Assembly: GCF_016808095.1 (NCBI RefSeq)
Contig: NC_068974.1
Span: 38,106,590 to 38,170,589 of the forward strand
Source of the DNA: Vigna angularis
Lineage: Eukaryota > Streptophyta > Magnoliopsida > Fabales > Fabaceae
Direction: 5' to 3'
DNA: 64,000 nucleotides
Shown in pieces: positions 11,032 through 21,471 of the stretch. The notes beneath the pieces are model-generated. The model was not told the DNA's origin. It did no database searches and was given only the letters and a program-made list of their open reading frames with translations. How positions within the stretch are numbered: the first letter of the stretch is position 1; each line of letters opens with the position of its first letter. The position numbers and the translations under genes were made by a program.

Positions 11032-11222
11032 TGTTGGGAACAAGGGCAATAAAGGAGAGAAGAGAGATTTAAACAACACTAAGAAGTATTTGTTTTGGTG
11101 CATTTGTAAACCTTACATAAGCTTTCTTATATAACAAAGTGAAGAACACCATCTCACAATACTAAACAATGTGGGACTAAAACACACTACAAAAACTTAA
11201 TCAAACTACACAAAAACTAACA
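11032..11222 (-). repeat. Copia 5' LTR
   Basis: Right copy of the 191-bp LTR, indistinguishable from 8319-8509. Target duplication AGAGA follows at 11223-11227. Confidence 0.95.
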
Positions 11223-11641
11223 AGAGACACTGTGAACCACATATTTTATGCATGCCAAATTATAAGCAACACAGCATGAATTGTGCATCAATGATGTTTT
11301 CGCCCCCCAACAGCCTCAATAAGTGTGACATATGACATGATTCAATTAATCTTTCTTTCATGGATACATGTTATGTTGATTCTTAGTATAAATCCTCAAA
11401 GACAACACCATATTCCTTGTCTCTTATTTGGCCCCATTACTTCTATCTCACACCCTTCCTTCAACAATAATTCATGTGTCAAGTGGTTTCTTACATATCC
11501 TTCTATCTATATATATTCAAGGCTACAAGCATTTAGGACTCAAATTATTCACTTCTCAAAGCATTCAAAGATTCAAAAGCTTGTTTTGAAGACTTTTCTC
11601 AAACCATTCTCTTCTCAAGTTTCTAACACATCAATACAGAT
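11223..11641. promoter_or_regulatory. Bidirectional SAUR promoter 2, right half
   Basis: Promoter of the plus-strand SAUR. It keeps a decayed version of the promoter 1 module: CATATT, TGTCTC (11418-11423) and GGCCCCAT around 11409-11435, then a TATATATA box near 11508-11516. Joining it to the left half removes the insertion and restores about 1 kb that aligns with promoter 1 (TGATCATGAGAGACAC matches the region near 5511). Confidence 0.7.
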
Positions 11642-11920
11642 ATGGGTTTTCGTTTACCTGGTATCAAAAAGGTATTATTTGCAGCCAATCAAGCATCTTC
11701 AAAAGCAGCGGATGCACCAAAGGGCTACCTTGCAGTCTATGTTGGAGAGAAAATGAAGCGGTTCATGATCCCTGTGTCTTACTTGAACGAACCTTCATTC
11801 CAGGATTTGCTGAGTCAAGTTGAGGAAGAGTATGGCTATGAGCATCCCATGGGTGGCCTCACAATTCCTTGCAGCGAAGATGTCTTCCAACATATCACTG
11901 CTTGCTTAAATGGACAGTGA
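11642..11920 (+). CDS. SAUR: SAUR family auxin-induced protein
   Basis: Intronless SAUR, 92 residues: [17 protein letters not shown], core [29 protein letters not shown] (E for the invariant Q of NQPSF), [12 protein letters not shown] (Y for F), and [19 protein letters not shown]. The SEDVFQHxxxC end is the signature later fixed in the amplified plus-strand lineage, so this gene may be close to its ancestor (inference). It is the former divergent partner of the SAUR at 7455; the retrotransposon lies about 420 bp upstream of its start. Confidence 0.93.
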   Translation: MGFRLPGIKKVLFAANQASSKAADAPKGYLAVYVGEKMKRFMIPVSYLNEPSFQDLLSQVEEEYGYEHPMGGLTIPCSEDVFQHITACLNGQ

Positions 11921-11933
11921 ATCTTACAACTTC

Positions 11934-11966
11934 GGAGGCTAACAGACTAGAATTGACAATTTTGTA
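11934..11966 (+). promoter_or_regulatory. DST-type mRNA instability element
   Basis: GGAG, CTAGAATTG and ATTTTGTA after the stop at 11920. The central block is less conserved than at 6241. Confidence 0.55.
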
Positions 11967-12317
11967 AATTAGGCATCTTCTGAACTTGTACAGAGCTCCC
12001 TTTCTCAAGAAATAGGGAAATGAAAAATCATCAGATTGAAAGAAAACACAATATATAATTTTTTATGCTTATCGAGAATGAATTTATTGTTGAAGCATCT
12101 CCTCTGCATTTTATGTTTGTTTGTTACTTTCTTCATTTCCCGTTACAATCACACTTGATTGCTGCAGAGAAAAAGAAACTAGACTTCATTTTAGCAAGTT
12201 TAAAAGCAAGAACAAAACACATAATTCCTAACAAGGGCAAGGGAAATTTATACACACACACATATATATAATTATTAATTTGTTTCTTTTTCATAGATAT
12301 ATGTTCCTTTCGTAATA

Positions 12318-12470
12318 GGATATGATTATTCCATGGATAGATTATAGATTGAGTGGGTAGTAAATGTTAAACTCTAGCAGACTGACATAGATCAGTATAG
12401 ACATTTTGTAACACAGGCATCTTAAGTTGTAAAATTATCCCTTCCTAAAGAAATTGAGGCATTACCATTA
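12318..12470 (+). pseudogene. SAUR relic with a second 3' flank
   Basis: GGATATGATTATTCCATGG near 12319 recalls the FGYDHPMG coding segment. From 12376 the DNA GCAGACTGACATAG .. GACATTTTGTA .. AGGCATCTT copies a SAUR 3' UTR. The 3' UTR of the SAUR at 11642 has already ended upstream, so this looks like the decayed tail of a lost plus-strand gene. Confidence 0.4.
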
Positions 12471-12614
12471 ATTAGACTGAAAAAAATTCCTCAACAAAAG
12501 ATCTTACAGTAAACTAATCATCGAAATTAGTAACATTCATTCCTGCATATTTTTTGCAAAATTGGTTGTTCAAACTAAATACTAATCCATGTCAGTATCT
12601 TTGTCCACAACTAT

Positions 12615-12875
12615 TCAAGAGATAGCTGACATGATATTTAAGAAGAGATCTTCTCTGCAAGGAATTGTAAGGCCTCCCATGGGATGATGGTATCCAAATT
12701 CTTCTACCGTTAAGCTTAGCAAGTCCTGAAATGAAGGTTGGTTCAAATATCTAATTGGAATCATGAACCGCTTCATTTTTTCTCCAACATACACTGCAAA
12801 ATACCCTTTTGGGACCACTTTACCATTTGAAGCTGCTTGTCTTGCTCTTCTAATACCATGTAAATTGAAACCCAT
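12615..12875 (-). CDS. SAUR: SAUR family auxin-induced protein, short
   Basis: At 86 residues it is the shortest intact SAUR here. [16 protein letters not shown] replaces the usual [12 protein letters not shown] (P to H), and the N-terminal region lacks about three residues before [21 protein letters not shown]. The core has IRYLNQPSF (R for S), [17 protein letters not shown] and TIPCREDLF, then a short end MSAIS. Start: MGF at 12875. A TATATATA box lies near 12983. It has no plus-strand partner: the DNA upstream is the gene-poor region. It could be a solitary active gene or one drifting towards loss. Confidence 0.88.
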   Translation of the reverse strand: MGFNLHGIRRARQAASNGKVVPKGYFAVYVGEKMKRFMIPIRYLNQPSFQDLLSLTVEEFGYHHPMGGLTIPCREDLFLNIMSAIS

Positions 12876-13437
12876 GGTTTCTCTTGATTTTTACACAGAC
12901 ACAACTACAGAATGATTTTCAAGAACTTGTCTGACACATAAATACTTAAAGCTTGATACTTTAGCTGAGAGTGCAATAATGAGTATATATAGTGCCTGTG
13001 TGGACAACATTGAATTGAATGGTTAAAGGACTATGTGAGGGACAATGTTTCATGAAACATGTGTTGTTGTCTTATAGGTCATCATCAATATTTACTAAAG
13101 ATTGTAGAGCTCATGACCTACTTTGTACACAGTTATTTATTAAAAATGAAAGAGATTTGTGCAGAGAGAAATCCAATGATTTTAGCCAATGTAATGCTGA
13201 GACATCTCACATATTCACTTTCTCATACAAATCCCTTGGTCATTTTAAGGATTAGTCAAAATAAAGTATGCATCGTTACAATGGTTTTATGACAGCTAAA
13301 AGAAAATGACTTCCACTGTTAATAATTAGCGTTGTATTAGCTGTCTCCAATCAAAATCAATGCAATTCTTATCATAACAGCTTTCTCTGCTCACCCTTGT
13401 CAAGGATACGGAAAGTACAATACAATATATAATTCAA
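12876..13437. promoter_or_regulatory. Promoter of the unpaired SAUR at 12615
   Basis: TATA box near 12983. A perfect 16-bp palindrome ATGTTTCATGAAACAT (13045-13060) lies about 180 bp upstream of the start, where other minus genes carry CATATG/GGTCCCAT; those elements are not seen. Beyond about 13200 nothing is recognised. Confidence 0.45.
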
Positions 13438-13626
13438 GGATAATGATACTCTGATAACATTTTTTTAACAACATTTTAGCATCATCTACGTGTCATTTTG
13501 TGATTGGTCCATGTTGATATTTATAATTATTATTATTGATTGTGGAGTAATTTTGAACCAATTACAAAATGAGACGTAAATAATGTTAAAATGTTGTCAA
13601 AAAATGTTATCAAAATATCATTATCC
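13438..13626. mobile_element. MITE, probably Mutator-like
   Basis: The ends are inverted copies of each other over about 75 bp (GGATAATGATA.. against ..TATCATTATCC, roughly 80 percent alike by eye), around a short AT-rich centre. ATAATTCAA at 13429-13437 and ATAATTAAA at 13627-13635 make a 9-bp target duplication with one mismatch, as in Mutator-like elements. There is no coding capacity. Confidence 0.72.
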
Positions 13627-15810
13627 ATAATTAAAGTATCATTATCCATAATTTAATGAAGATTGAAACATTGTTATAAGGTCAGATCTAGAGTAGGGAT
13701 GAAAACCGGACCGAGAAGGAACGAATTTTATTATCCACTTTTATGTCAGAAGTAAAAATTCATTCTATTCCCATCCTTATACTTAAGGGAATATTGTCTC
13801 ATCCCCAGTTTCACCGGACAATGGATATCATTTTTTTTAATATTTTAATATTAATTAATTAATTACTATAAAATTTAAAATCATGACAAAAAAACATGAA
13901 ATTATCAAATATTTATTATAAAAAAATAATTTTTCATTTTTTTAATGTCAAATATTAAAAAGGAAATAATAATTATATAAATTTTAAATCAAAATACCAA
14001 ATAACAATTATACAAAAGTAAAATAATTATATAAAATATTACTCAATTATAAATAAATAAAATATCATGATAATCAAAATATCAATTAATTTTACAACTT
14101 TGGTGAAAGAAAGTTAGTAGAGTTATAAAATATTTTTAAAAGATTATAAAAAAAAATATTCAAGTTCAAAAGTATTTCAAATGTTTCTATACTTTTTTTT
14201 TCTCTAAATTATAATAAACTATCTTTTTTAAAAACTAATTAATAAATATTATAATTCACCATTTAAATGAAATTGCACAGAAAAAAATTACTAAATTAAT
14301 AATAATTTAAATTTAGACAATTTTTTTATCTTTTCATCATCTGATTTCATAAAAAATAACATTAAATTATTATATTACAATAAATGAAACACCTTTACAT
14401 AACTATTATGTTAAAATTACATTTACGAGAATGAATTAGAAAATTAAAACAATTATATAAAAAATTACTAAAACAATATTTTAAATGATAAAAGATAAAA
14501 AACAAATAAAATTGTTACATGTACAAGTGATAAAGTTGTGCCTTAAAAGCAATTTGATACACATTGAAGTTGTTAAAAGAAATGTATATATATGATAAGA
14601 AAAAAAAACCTTGGATACATGATTTTTTTTTCAGATGTTAAATTAGTCAAACCGTTAAAAAAATAATAAAAATTATTTTAACAAAACAAAACGTTTTTTA
14701 AATGAAATAAAAATTAAATATAAAAAGACAAGATTTTATATTAGAGAGTAAACTTTATACGTTGAGAATCAAATATTTTCATGTGAACAAAATAAATAAT
14801 GAATAAAAATAGTAGAAATCATGAAGATCTAAAAAGTATTTGATTCACTGAAATTTGTTAATACACCGTTTGAATATAATCTTTAAAAAAATGTATAATC
14901 AATATAGTTATAAGAGGGAAAATACGTTGGAGATGTAAGTAAATTTTGTGAAATTGGACAAATTAAATAATTAGAAGAGAAAAGGGAAAATGTATAACAA
15001 AAGAAAATAAAGAAAACTTACGAAACTAAATATTAAGAACGATATATCTAGTCTTCATACCCATTGAAAAAAAATTAAATATTAAGAACTATATATGTAC
15101 TCAATCAATGCGGATATCCCATTAAACTAAGAACGAATTTGGACAAAATCTAGATGGATTTATTTGTCATTCCTAATCTAAAGTTGACAAATCAGGTTTG
15201 GATGGATTCAAATTGCCTAAAAAATAAGTTGGATCATACGAAAAAATATATTTAAATAAACTAAAATTGGTCAATTTTTGCCCAGGGAGTTTAGCATTCA
15301 AGAGAAGTGGATTTAAGAAGACTCAACTTAAAAGTTTATGGACTAACATGTTTTCAAAATAATAAGAATAATTTAAAAGTTAAAGACTTAGTTAAGTTTC
15401 AAGTCCCTCATAAATTTGGACATTTTCAATTGAATCCTTATTAAAATTTTTAGGTCTATTGACAACTCAAAATTTTTACATTCTTCGATTGAGTCTTTGT
15501 TATTTATTTTTCTATTAATCGGTATTATCTTGTTCTGTCATGTTGCTTACTTATTTCCATGTATTAAGACTCGTGAATGTTAAGTTATGTGGATAATATA
15601 AAAATAATAATGCAACTAATATAAAATAACAAGTGATTTTCTATTATTGGAAACATAATAACTTTATCCAACGCTTTACATGTTATCTAACATCAATTGA
15701 CCATTTTAGCTTTCAATGAAAACGTGTTGGATAACTTTTCCAACACATTACATGTTATCCAAAATGTTTTCAATGTTTGATAACATTGACACATTTTCAA
15801 TGAAAAAAAT
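13627..15810. other. Gene-poor AT-rich DNA
   Basis: Strongly AT-rich with many A or T runs and no reading frame that I recognise. The stretch from about 13690 (AGGGATGAAAACCGGACC) to 13830 and that near 15380-15500 have the look of old repeat DNA, but I could not assign a family. Confidence 0.45.
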
Positions 15811-15946
15811 AACTTCGCTTTGTGTTTGTGTTTATGTACGTGTGTGTTTGTTTCTATGTGTGTTTATGTCTGTATGTATATGTATATGTGTCTGAGTGTA
15901 TGTGTGTGTCTTTGTTGTATCTGTGTGTGTTTACGTATGTGTGTAT
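15811..15946. repeat. Degenerate TG-rich tract
   Basis: About 135 bp of TGTG/TATG repeats with interruptions (TTTGTGTTTGTG .. GTGTGTGTATAA); a decayed dinucleotide satellite. Confidence 0.8.
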
Positions 15947-16591
15947 AAAAATGATTTTTGGTCTAATATAGGATCGGACCATTATTGTTTTTGCCTATTT
16001 AAAATCTAGGTCAGGTTTGTACCAATTTTTCTTGTGGTGCTTACATTTTGAATTTAAACAGAGTAACTTATCAATAAAAAAAACACTAAAAAACACAATA
16101 TTAGTTAAATATTTCCAAGTTTTGAAATCGAGCTAGAGATGCTCCAACCATAACTACATACACTGTTAGCAAACACTCATTAGTTGAGTCGTTCACTTCT
16201 TTTCCATTGGAATCATAGAATTTGATCTGTCATAAATTGTAACCAATTTATAAGCGGAGTATCTCTGTCTCAAATACTCGCATATCATGATGTTCTTCCA
16301 TATTGTTACCGGTGTCTTTAATTCCTATTTTTTCTTCAAGGGTTGTCAGCTTTATAAATGAAAACTGTTCTTCCTTAATCTCCTTTTACCATAGGATTAA
16401 GAAAAAAGCTTTCAATTTTTCTTTTATAAAGAATTTAAGACATCCAACATATTTTTTTCAACATAAATGAAGAGAAAGTGTGAGACCAAGGTTCATGTAC
16501 CAAATATCTCATTCAAATGAACATTTTTATACAATTGCTCAAGATAACAAAAATGAGAGAGAGAACATCTTTTCAAGACAAGAAACTTTGA
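15947..16591. other. Intergenic, nothing recognised
   Basis: AT-rich DNA between the TG-rich tract and the 3' region of the SAUR at 16650. Confidence 0.45.
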
Positions 16592-16637
16592 TACAAAAAT
16601 GTGTCAAAATTAGTCTACATCGATCTAATTCAGTTCC
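16592..16637 (-). promoter_or_regulatory. DST-like 3' element
   Basis: On the minus strand GGA, TTAGAT and TTTTTGTA occur in DST order but with wider spacing. The same layout follows the minus SAURs at 21193, 34583 and 50924. Confidence 0.45.
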
Positions 16638-16649
16638 ATCTCCATAGGA

Positions 16650-16928
16650 TTAACACCTATTCAAGCGAGAAGTGGTATTTAAGAACACATCTTCTCTGCA
16701 AGGAATTGTGAGACCACCCATTGGATGGTGATACCCGAATTCTTCCTCAGCTTGACTCAACAAATCTTGAAATGAAGGTTGGTTCAAATATGATACAGGG
16801 ATCACAAACCGTTTCATTTTCTCTCCAACATAGACTGCAAGGTAGCCCTTTGGCACATCCAAGACTTTTGAAGATCCTTGTATCGCAGCCAGGGTTGCCT
16901 TTCTGATACCAGGTAACCGAAAACCCAT
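16650..16928 (-). CDS. SAUR: SAUR family auxin-induced protein
   Basis: Intronless, 92 residues. [17 protein letters not shown], core [67 protein letters not shown]: a consensus-like soybean X10A/X15-type SAUR with no unusual residue in the core. It carries the best minus-strand auxin module in the window. The TATA position is occupied by a long (TA)n(GA)n run starting about 120 bp upstream of the start. The divergent plus-strand partner has been deleted (see 17334-17750), so it now stands alone with its bidirectional promoter. Confidence 0.94.
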   Translation of the reverse strand: MGFRLPGIRKATLAAIQGSSKVLDVPKGYLAVYVGEKMKRFVIPVSYLNQPSFQDLLSQAEEEFGYHHPMGGLTIPCREDVFLNTTSRLNRC

Positions 16929-17049
16929 TCTTATGATACTTTGGAAGAGAAAGTTGAGAAAAGATAGTTGTAAATAAGATGCTAGTTTTTGATGTTCAAA
17001 TGCTGTAGGTTGTGACTTATTTTTTGTTGCTCTATATGCTTCCAGCCAT

Positions 17050-17163
<114 letters not shown>

Positions 17164-17219
17164 AAAGTTTGTAAGAATCGTTTGATACTTGAATGAGTGA
17201 GGGGAAAATGCTGCGAATC

Positions 17220-17249
17220 ATGGGACCAACAGGGAGACAAGGACATATG
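17220..17249 (-). promoter_or_regulatory. SAUR NDE auxin-response region
   Basis: Minus-strand order CATATG, TGTCTC, GGTCCCAT in 30 bp, the same order and spacing as at 5723-5752. Confidence 0.75.
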
Positions 17250-17333
17250 GTGTGTCCATGAAGGATTTTCTCAGTGATCAATATGACATGTTATAGAAGA
17301 TAGTACAAGTCTCATCTTTCAAACAGAATCCAA

Positions 17334-17750
17334 TTGAAATAAAGTGGATGTATGATCTCTCGCTATTGTTGCCATATAATTCATCAGCCAAACTGTATCA
17401 TCCAGCTGTGCTTCAACATCAATCCACGTGAACAAAACATGGCTAAAGCATGTTTGCAAAAATATGGAATATGGATTAATGCATAAATAGACCTTACACA
17501 CTTGTATCCTACTTTATGCTTAACATACCGAAGACAGTACCACATGATATTTCGTATGTTACACACTCCTGGCTTTAGCAGTCACTTTTTCTCCATTTTC
17601 TGGAGAATCTTAAGCTATACATACACTAACTAACTACCCTTTTGCCTTCTCTAACTTGTAACAATCATCACCAAATGTTTGAGTAACAATGACAATTAAT
17701 TGAATTTCTAATTGTTTCTTTTTGTCCATAACTATGTTCTCTTCTCCTCC
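17334..17750 (+). pseudogene. Ghost locus of a deleted plus-strand SAUR
   Basis: The promoter-side spacer, including the AAACATG inverted repeat and CTGGAGAATCTTAAGCTATACATACACT, runs directly into TTTTGCCTTCTCTAACTTGTAACAATCATCACC, which matches the DNA after the stop of plus-strand copies (compare 19940-19990). The coding region and TATA segment are missing between about 17620 and 17640. Confidence 0.55.
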
Positions 17751-18519
17751 AATTATGGTAGACAGTATTTAAAGGTTGCTTGCTGTTAATGTTAAAATAA
17801 AAGAGGACTCTAAGAGAAGCATCAATTTATTTGTGACAGGTTTGAACTTTTTTTAAGTTTTATACACTTACAGAAGTAAAATTAAAATTCTTGGCCCGAA
17901 TCGTATATGAGGTTCACCCCTGCCAACTGTCAAAGGCTTGCTATAATGGATTTAATACATGAAGGTTTATTGTTTCCACTAATTTCATTGTGAAACTCCC
18001 ATGGCTAAACAAATTTTATATTTATTTGACATACTTTTTAAGTTTATCTATATTAAGATTTAGCCATAATTCATCACTTTAAATTTACCAGAAATAATTG
18101 ATCAATGCATTATTTACAAGATTTCTGGGCTTACGATGAACAACTGAAAGCAAATTAGAGATGGTTCACACAGATAGACTTCTATTTTTCGTATTTGACC
18201 TTTTCTCTTTATTTTCTTTTACGTCAATCATTTAATTTAAAGCTTATCTTATAAATTTGTTGACTATACATTTATTTCAGTTTGATACATTAATAGTTAT
18301 TTGATTTAAATAAATCTATTTAACTTTTTAGAGAATTAATTTCTTATGCAGATTGATAAACGAACTCAAAATGTGAGAAAAAGGTTAATGTAAGAAACTT
18401 CTCATTCGGATGAATATATTTGTACTCTTTGCTATTAAGATAACAAAACTGTTGGAAAGAAATGTTACAAAAATGGATCAAGTTTAGTCTACATCTATGT
18501 CTGTTTCATCATCATGGAA
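17751..18519. other. Convergent intergenic spacer
   Basis: 3' side of the ghost locus and of the SAUR at 18520. It keeps recurring spacer words (GATCATACACGAGATTTCAC-like, TTTATCTATATTAAGATT) but no gene. Confidence 0.5.
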
Positions 18520-18798
18520 CTAGCACCTATTCAAGCGAGAGGTGGTATCTAAGAATACATCTTCTCTGCAAGGAATTGTGAGACCACCCATTGGATGGTT
18601 ATACCCAAATTCTTCCTCAGCTTGACTCAACAAATCTTGAAAAGAAGGTTGGTTCAAATATGATACAGGGATGAAGAACCTCTTCATTTTCTCTCCAACA
18701 TAGACTGGAAGGTAGCCCTTTGGCACATCCATGGCTTTTGAAGATGCTTGAATAGCTGTAAGAGACATCTTTCTGATACCAGCTAAACGAAAACCCAT
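18520..18798 (-). CDS. SAUR: SAUR family auxin-induced protein
   Basis: Intronless, 92 residues, sister of the gene at 16650 (both end TTSRLNRC). Distinctive residues: [12 protein letters not shown] (P to A), proline in GYLPVYVG where almost every copy has alanine, and F in KRFFIP. The proline would fall in the first strand of the SAUR fold, so its effect on folding is a fair question; the same change occurs at 58317. GGTCCCAT and CATATG are kept in the promoter, but the TGTCTC between them reads TTCTCTC. Paired with the pseudogene at 19634. Confidence 0.92.
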   Translation of the reverse strand: MGFRLAGIRKMSLTAIQASSKAMDVPKGYLPVYVGEKMKRFFIPVSYLNQPSFQDLLSQAEEEFGYNHPMGGLTIPCREDVFLDTTSRLNRC

Positions 18799-18922
18799 TA
18801 TGTTTTGATACTTTTGACGAGGAAGATGTGAAAAAAAGGTTGTAAGTAAGACACTAGTGTTTGAAGTTCAAAGGCTTTAGGTTGTGAATGATTTTTTTGT
18901 TGTCCTAAAATGCTTGCAGCGG

Positions 18923-18962
<40 letters not shown>

Positions 18963-19633
18963 TATGATGAAGGTTTCTGTAGGATATCGTTGGCTACTTG
19001 AATGATTGAGAGAAGGGCTATGAGATAAGAGTCATGGGACCAACAGGGAGAGAAGGGCATATGGTCTTGAAAGGCTTTCTGAGGGATCAATGTGACATGT
19101 TACTTCAAAGTGAATCCCCTTGAAATAAAGTGAATCAACCTTTCAAATTGTATGATCTCTTGCTATTTGTGGCCTTATAATTCATCAGCTCGAATATACC
19201 ATCCAACTGTTCTTCAAGATCAGGCCACGTGAACAAAACATGCCCAAAGCATGTTTCCAAAAATATGGAATACCAATTAATGCATGAGGAGACCTTAGGT
19301 TATCAATTAGGCACGACTCATTTGGTTACAGGCCATGCATGTGAAGGCATTATGTTGGCCATTGTTTGCTAAGGTGGGGTTACCTACTTTATGCTTGATA
19401 GAAGTACTGAAGATGCCACCATGTGATATCTCATATTTACACCCTCCTTTTCCTTAAACTGTCCTTTTCTCCAAAACTTTGGTTTCTAGAGAATCTTAAA
19501 ATCTTAAAAACTATATATAGACCATCCTTTGCTTTCACACGCAACACAAGCAATTGGCATCCTCAAGCATCAAAAATTAGGTTCATTCTTTGAAAATTTG
19601 ACGTTATTTTCTTTGTTAAAACAAGCACAAAAT
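18799..19633. promoter_or_regulatory. Bidirectional SAUR promoter, partner is a pseudogene
   Basis: 835 bp. (AT)n at 18926-18960 at the TATA position of the minus gene; GGTCCCAT (19034-19041) and CATATG (19058-19063) on the minus strand; inverted repeat AAACATG-CCCAAAG-CATGTTT at 19236-19256; TATA for the plus side near 19511. Confidence 0.7.
18926..18960. repeat. (AT)n microsatellite
   Basis: 35 bp of pure AT, an expanded TATA box in the promoter of the SAUR at 18520. Confidence 0.9.
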
Positions 19634-19892
19634 ATGTTTTTTCATTTACATAGGCATTATTCACAGCTAGCCAAGCACCTCTAAAAGAACAAAAGTACTA
19701 TCCTGCAGTATATGTCAAAGAGAAGGAAAAGCAGTTTCGTGATTTTCATATCAACTTGAACCAACCTTCATTCCTATACCTACTGGGTCAAGCCAAGGAA
19801 GAGTTTGGACATGATCATCCCATAGGTGGCCTCACAATTCCTTGTAGCGAAATGTCCTCAAGTGTACAACTTCTGGCATGAAGGGACAAATC
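19634..19892 (+). pseudogene. SAUR pseudogene
   Basis: A SAUR-like stretch with frame damage. ATG TTT TTT CAT replaces the MGFRL start and the frame is lost by the second dozen codons. Downstream, CTGCAGTATATGTCAAAGAG, AACTTGAACCAACCTTCATTCC and GAAGAGTTTGGACATGATCATCCCAT are plainly SAUR core but in shifting frames; the region near GCGAAATGTCCTCAAG has lost a base. The CCT of TATCCTGCAG corresponds to GGCTATCTTGCAG. It sits 835 bp from its divergent partner at 18520, the standard pair arrangement. Confidence 0.85.
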
Positions 19893-20482
19893 TCATACTT
19901 TTAGGAAACTGACAGATTTGTAGAGCCATTTTGTACAATTGGCAACTTCTCTAACTTCTAACAATTATTACCATTTTTTGAGTAATGGAAACAAATTGAG
20001 TATCTAAGTGTTTCTGTTTACCGATAGCTATGTTCTGTTCTTCCTGCAATTAAAATGTAGACAGTATTAGTGTTGAGTAAACTTTAATTTTCTTAGATAC
20101 CAACAATTAGAAGGAAGAGCTAATATTGAATTGGGACAATTTTAAAAGAATTTAAGTTCTATACACACATTCGGATCATACACGAGATTTCACTCATGTC
20201 AACTGCTGAAACAGTTAAAATGAGTTTAATATGAAGGATTATTGTTGCCATTAATTTCAATGGACAACATCCATAGCTAAAAAAATTCATATTCATTTGA
20301 CGTATGGTTTGTTTATCTATATAAAGATTGTTGTATGAAGATCACATAATCTCAATTTGGTAAGAAAAAGAGATCTCCTATTCTGGTTGTTTGATCAGTT
20401 AAATAGAAATCACAGAAGGAAGAAAAAGTGGTCCAATGATTATATGAATACAGATACTTTTCTATTTTCCTTCAAAATAACA
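19893..20482. repeat. T-type spacer, proximal part
   Basis: From about 19988 this DNA recurs at 39787-40140 and 56127-56546 (ACAAATTGAGTATCTAAGTG .. GATCATACACGAGATTTC). It leads into the truncated SAUR that ends each of these segments. Confidence 0.75.
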
Positions 20483-20683
20483 GGGTAATATCTTGCAGTG
20501 TATGTTGGGGAGTAAAAGAAGCGATTTTTAATCCCCTTACCGTACTTGAACCGACCTATATTCCAAGACTTATTGAGTCAAGCCGAAAAAGAGTTTGGAT
20601 ATCATCATCCCATGGGTAGCCTAACAATTCCTTGCAGTGATGATGTCTTCAAACATATAACTCACTGCTTGAATGAACAATGA
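20483..20683 (+). pseudogene. N-terminally truncated SAUR pseudogene
   Basis: Matches the SAUR core from GYLAVYVGE to the stop, but two in-frame stops break it: TAA in GGG-TAA-TAT just before the core, and TAA right after VGE. The MGFRLP..VPK part is absent and replaced by spacer DNA ending TTCAAAATAACAG. Later codons are intact ([21 protein letters not shown], ending CLNEQ). Sister copies: 40155 and 56547. Confidence 0.88.
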
Positions 20684-21192
20684 ATTTCGCACTTTAGGAT
20701 ATCGACATACATCGGTAGAGACATTTTTGTACAATAGGCTTCTTCTCTATCATATAAAAATCATGAAAGTTTGAGCAATGATGATGATTCCAATTGCTAA
20801 CTCTTTTGTTTATCATTACAATGTTCACTTCTTCTCCCTGCAATTAGAACGGTAGACAATACTAGAAGGTTGTATGTTCCAACAAAAAGACTTGATTATT
20901 CTCACAAATTCCTCAACCTAACAAACCCAGATCTGCACAATCAGGGCAGGGCAGAGCAGAGAAATCTATGAGGGATGCATTTTTAACTATTTCTTATTCA
21001 GTAATTATGTAGATCAGATTCATAGCAAATGTGAGAAAAAACTTCGTGGAGATAACTTATCATTCAGATTAAATTTCATTTAAAAATTCAGACATCAAAC
21101 ATGGAGAGGGAAATAATCTCAAGGTAAGAAACTATGATACAAAAATGTGTCAAGTATATGTCTACATCTAAGTGAGTTCCATCTTCATGCAG
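20684..21192. repeat. 3' flank of truncated SAUR, copied at 27690, 40347, 56787
   Basis: Runs from the truncated SAUR to the next minus SAUR. The same order of words (GTTGTATGTTCCAACAAAAAG, AACAAACCCAGATCTGCACA, GGGCAGGGCAGAGCAGAGAA) is found at all four places. No gene. Confidence 0.8.
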
Positions 21193-21471
21193 TTAGCAGC
21201 TATCGAAGCGAGAAGTGATATCTAAGAACACATCTTCTCCACAAGGAATTGTGAGACCAGCAGTTGGATGGTCATAGCCAAATTCTTCCTCAGCTTGACT
21301 CAACAGATCCTGAAATGAAGGTTGGTTCAAGTATGACACAGGGATCATAAACCGCTTCCTTTGATCTCCAACATAGACTGCAATGTAACCCCTTGGCACA
21401 TCCACAACTTTTGAAGATGCTTGGATTGCTCGAAGAGATGCCTTTCTGATACCAGGTAAACGAAAACCCAT
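21193..21471 (-). CDS. SAUR: SAUR family auxin-induced protein (RFDSC subgroup)
   Basis: 92 residues, [21 protein letters not shown], core [29 protein letters not shown], ending [16 protein letters not shown]. With 34583 and 50924 it forms a subgroup marked by GYI and GDQRKRF. It is the only one with R in VPRG and with HPTAGLT (A for G in the conserved HPxGGLT loop). The promoter keeps GGTCCCAT (21680-21687) and CATATG (21704-21709). Divergent partner: 22254. Confidence 0.93.
   Translation of the reverse strand: MGFRLPGIRKASLRAIQASSKVVDVPRGYIAVYVGDQRKRFMIPVSYLNQPSFQDLLSQAEEEFGYDHPTAGLTIPCGEDVFLDITSRFDSC

Larger units (their letters stand above)
8319..11222 (-). mobile_element. Ty1/copia LTR retrotransposon, internally deleted
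   Basis: Element of 2904 bp in minus orientation. It has 191-bp LTRs that look identical base for base, TGTTGGG..TAACA ends and a 5-bp target duplication AGAGA (8314-8318 and 11223-11227), all typical of copia. A primer-binding site for initiator Met tRNA lies inside the 5' LTR (right end) and a purine-rich tract inside the 3' LTR (left end). The order gag, protease, integrase identifies Ty1/copia of the Tnt1-94 kind. The internal region is 2.5 kb where autonomous members have over 4 kb: the end of integrase and nearly all of reverse transcriptase are missing. Identical LTRs mean a recent insertion, probably with enzymes supplied in trans. Confidence 0.95.
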
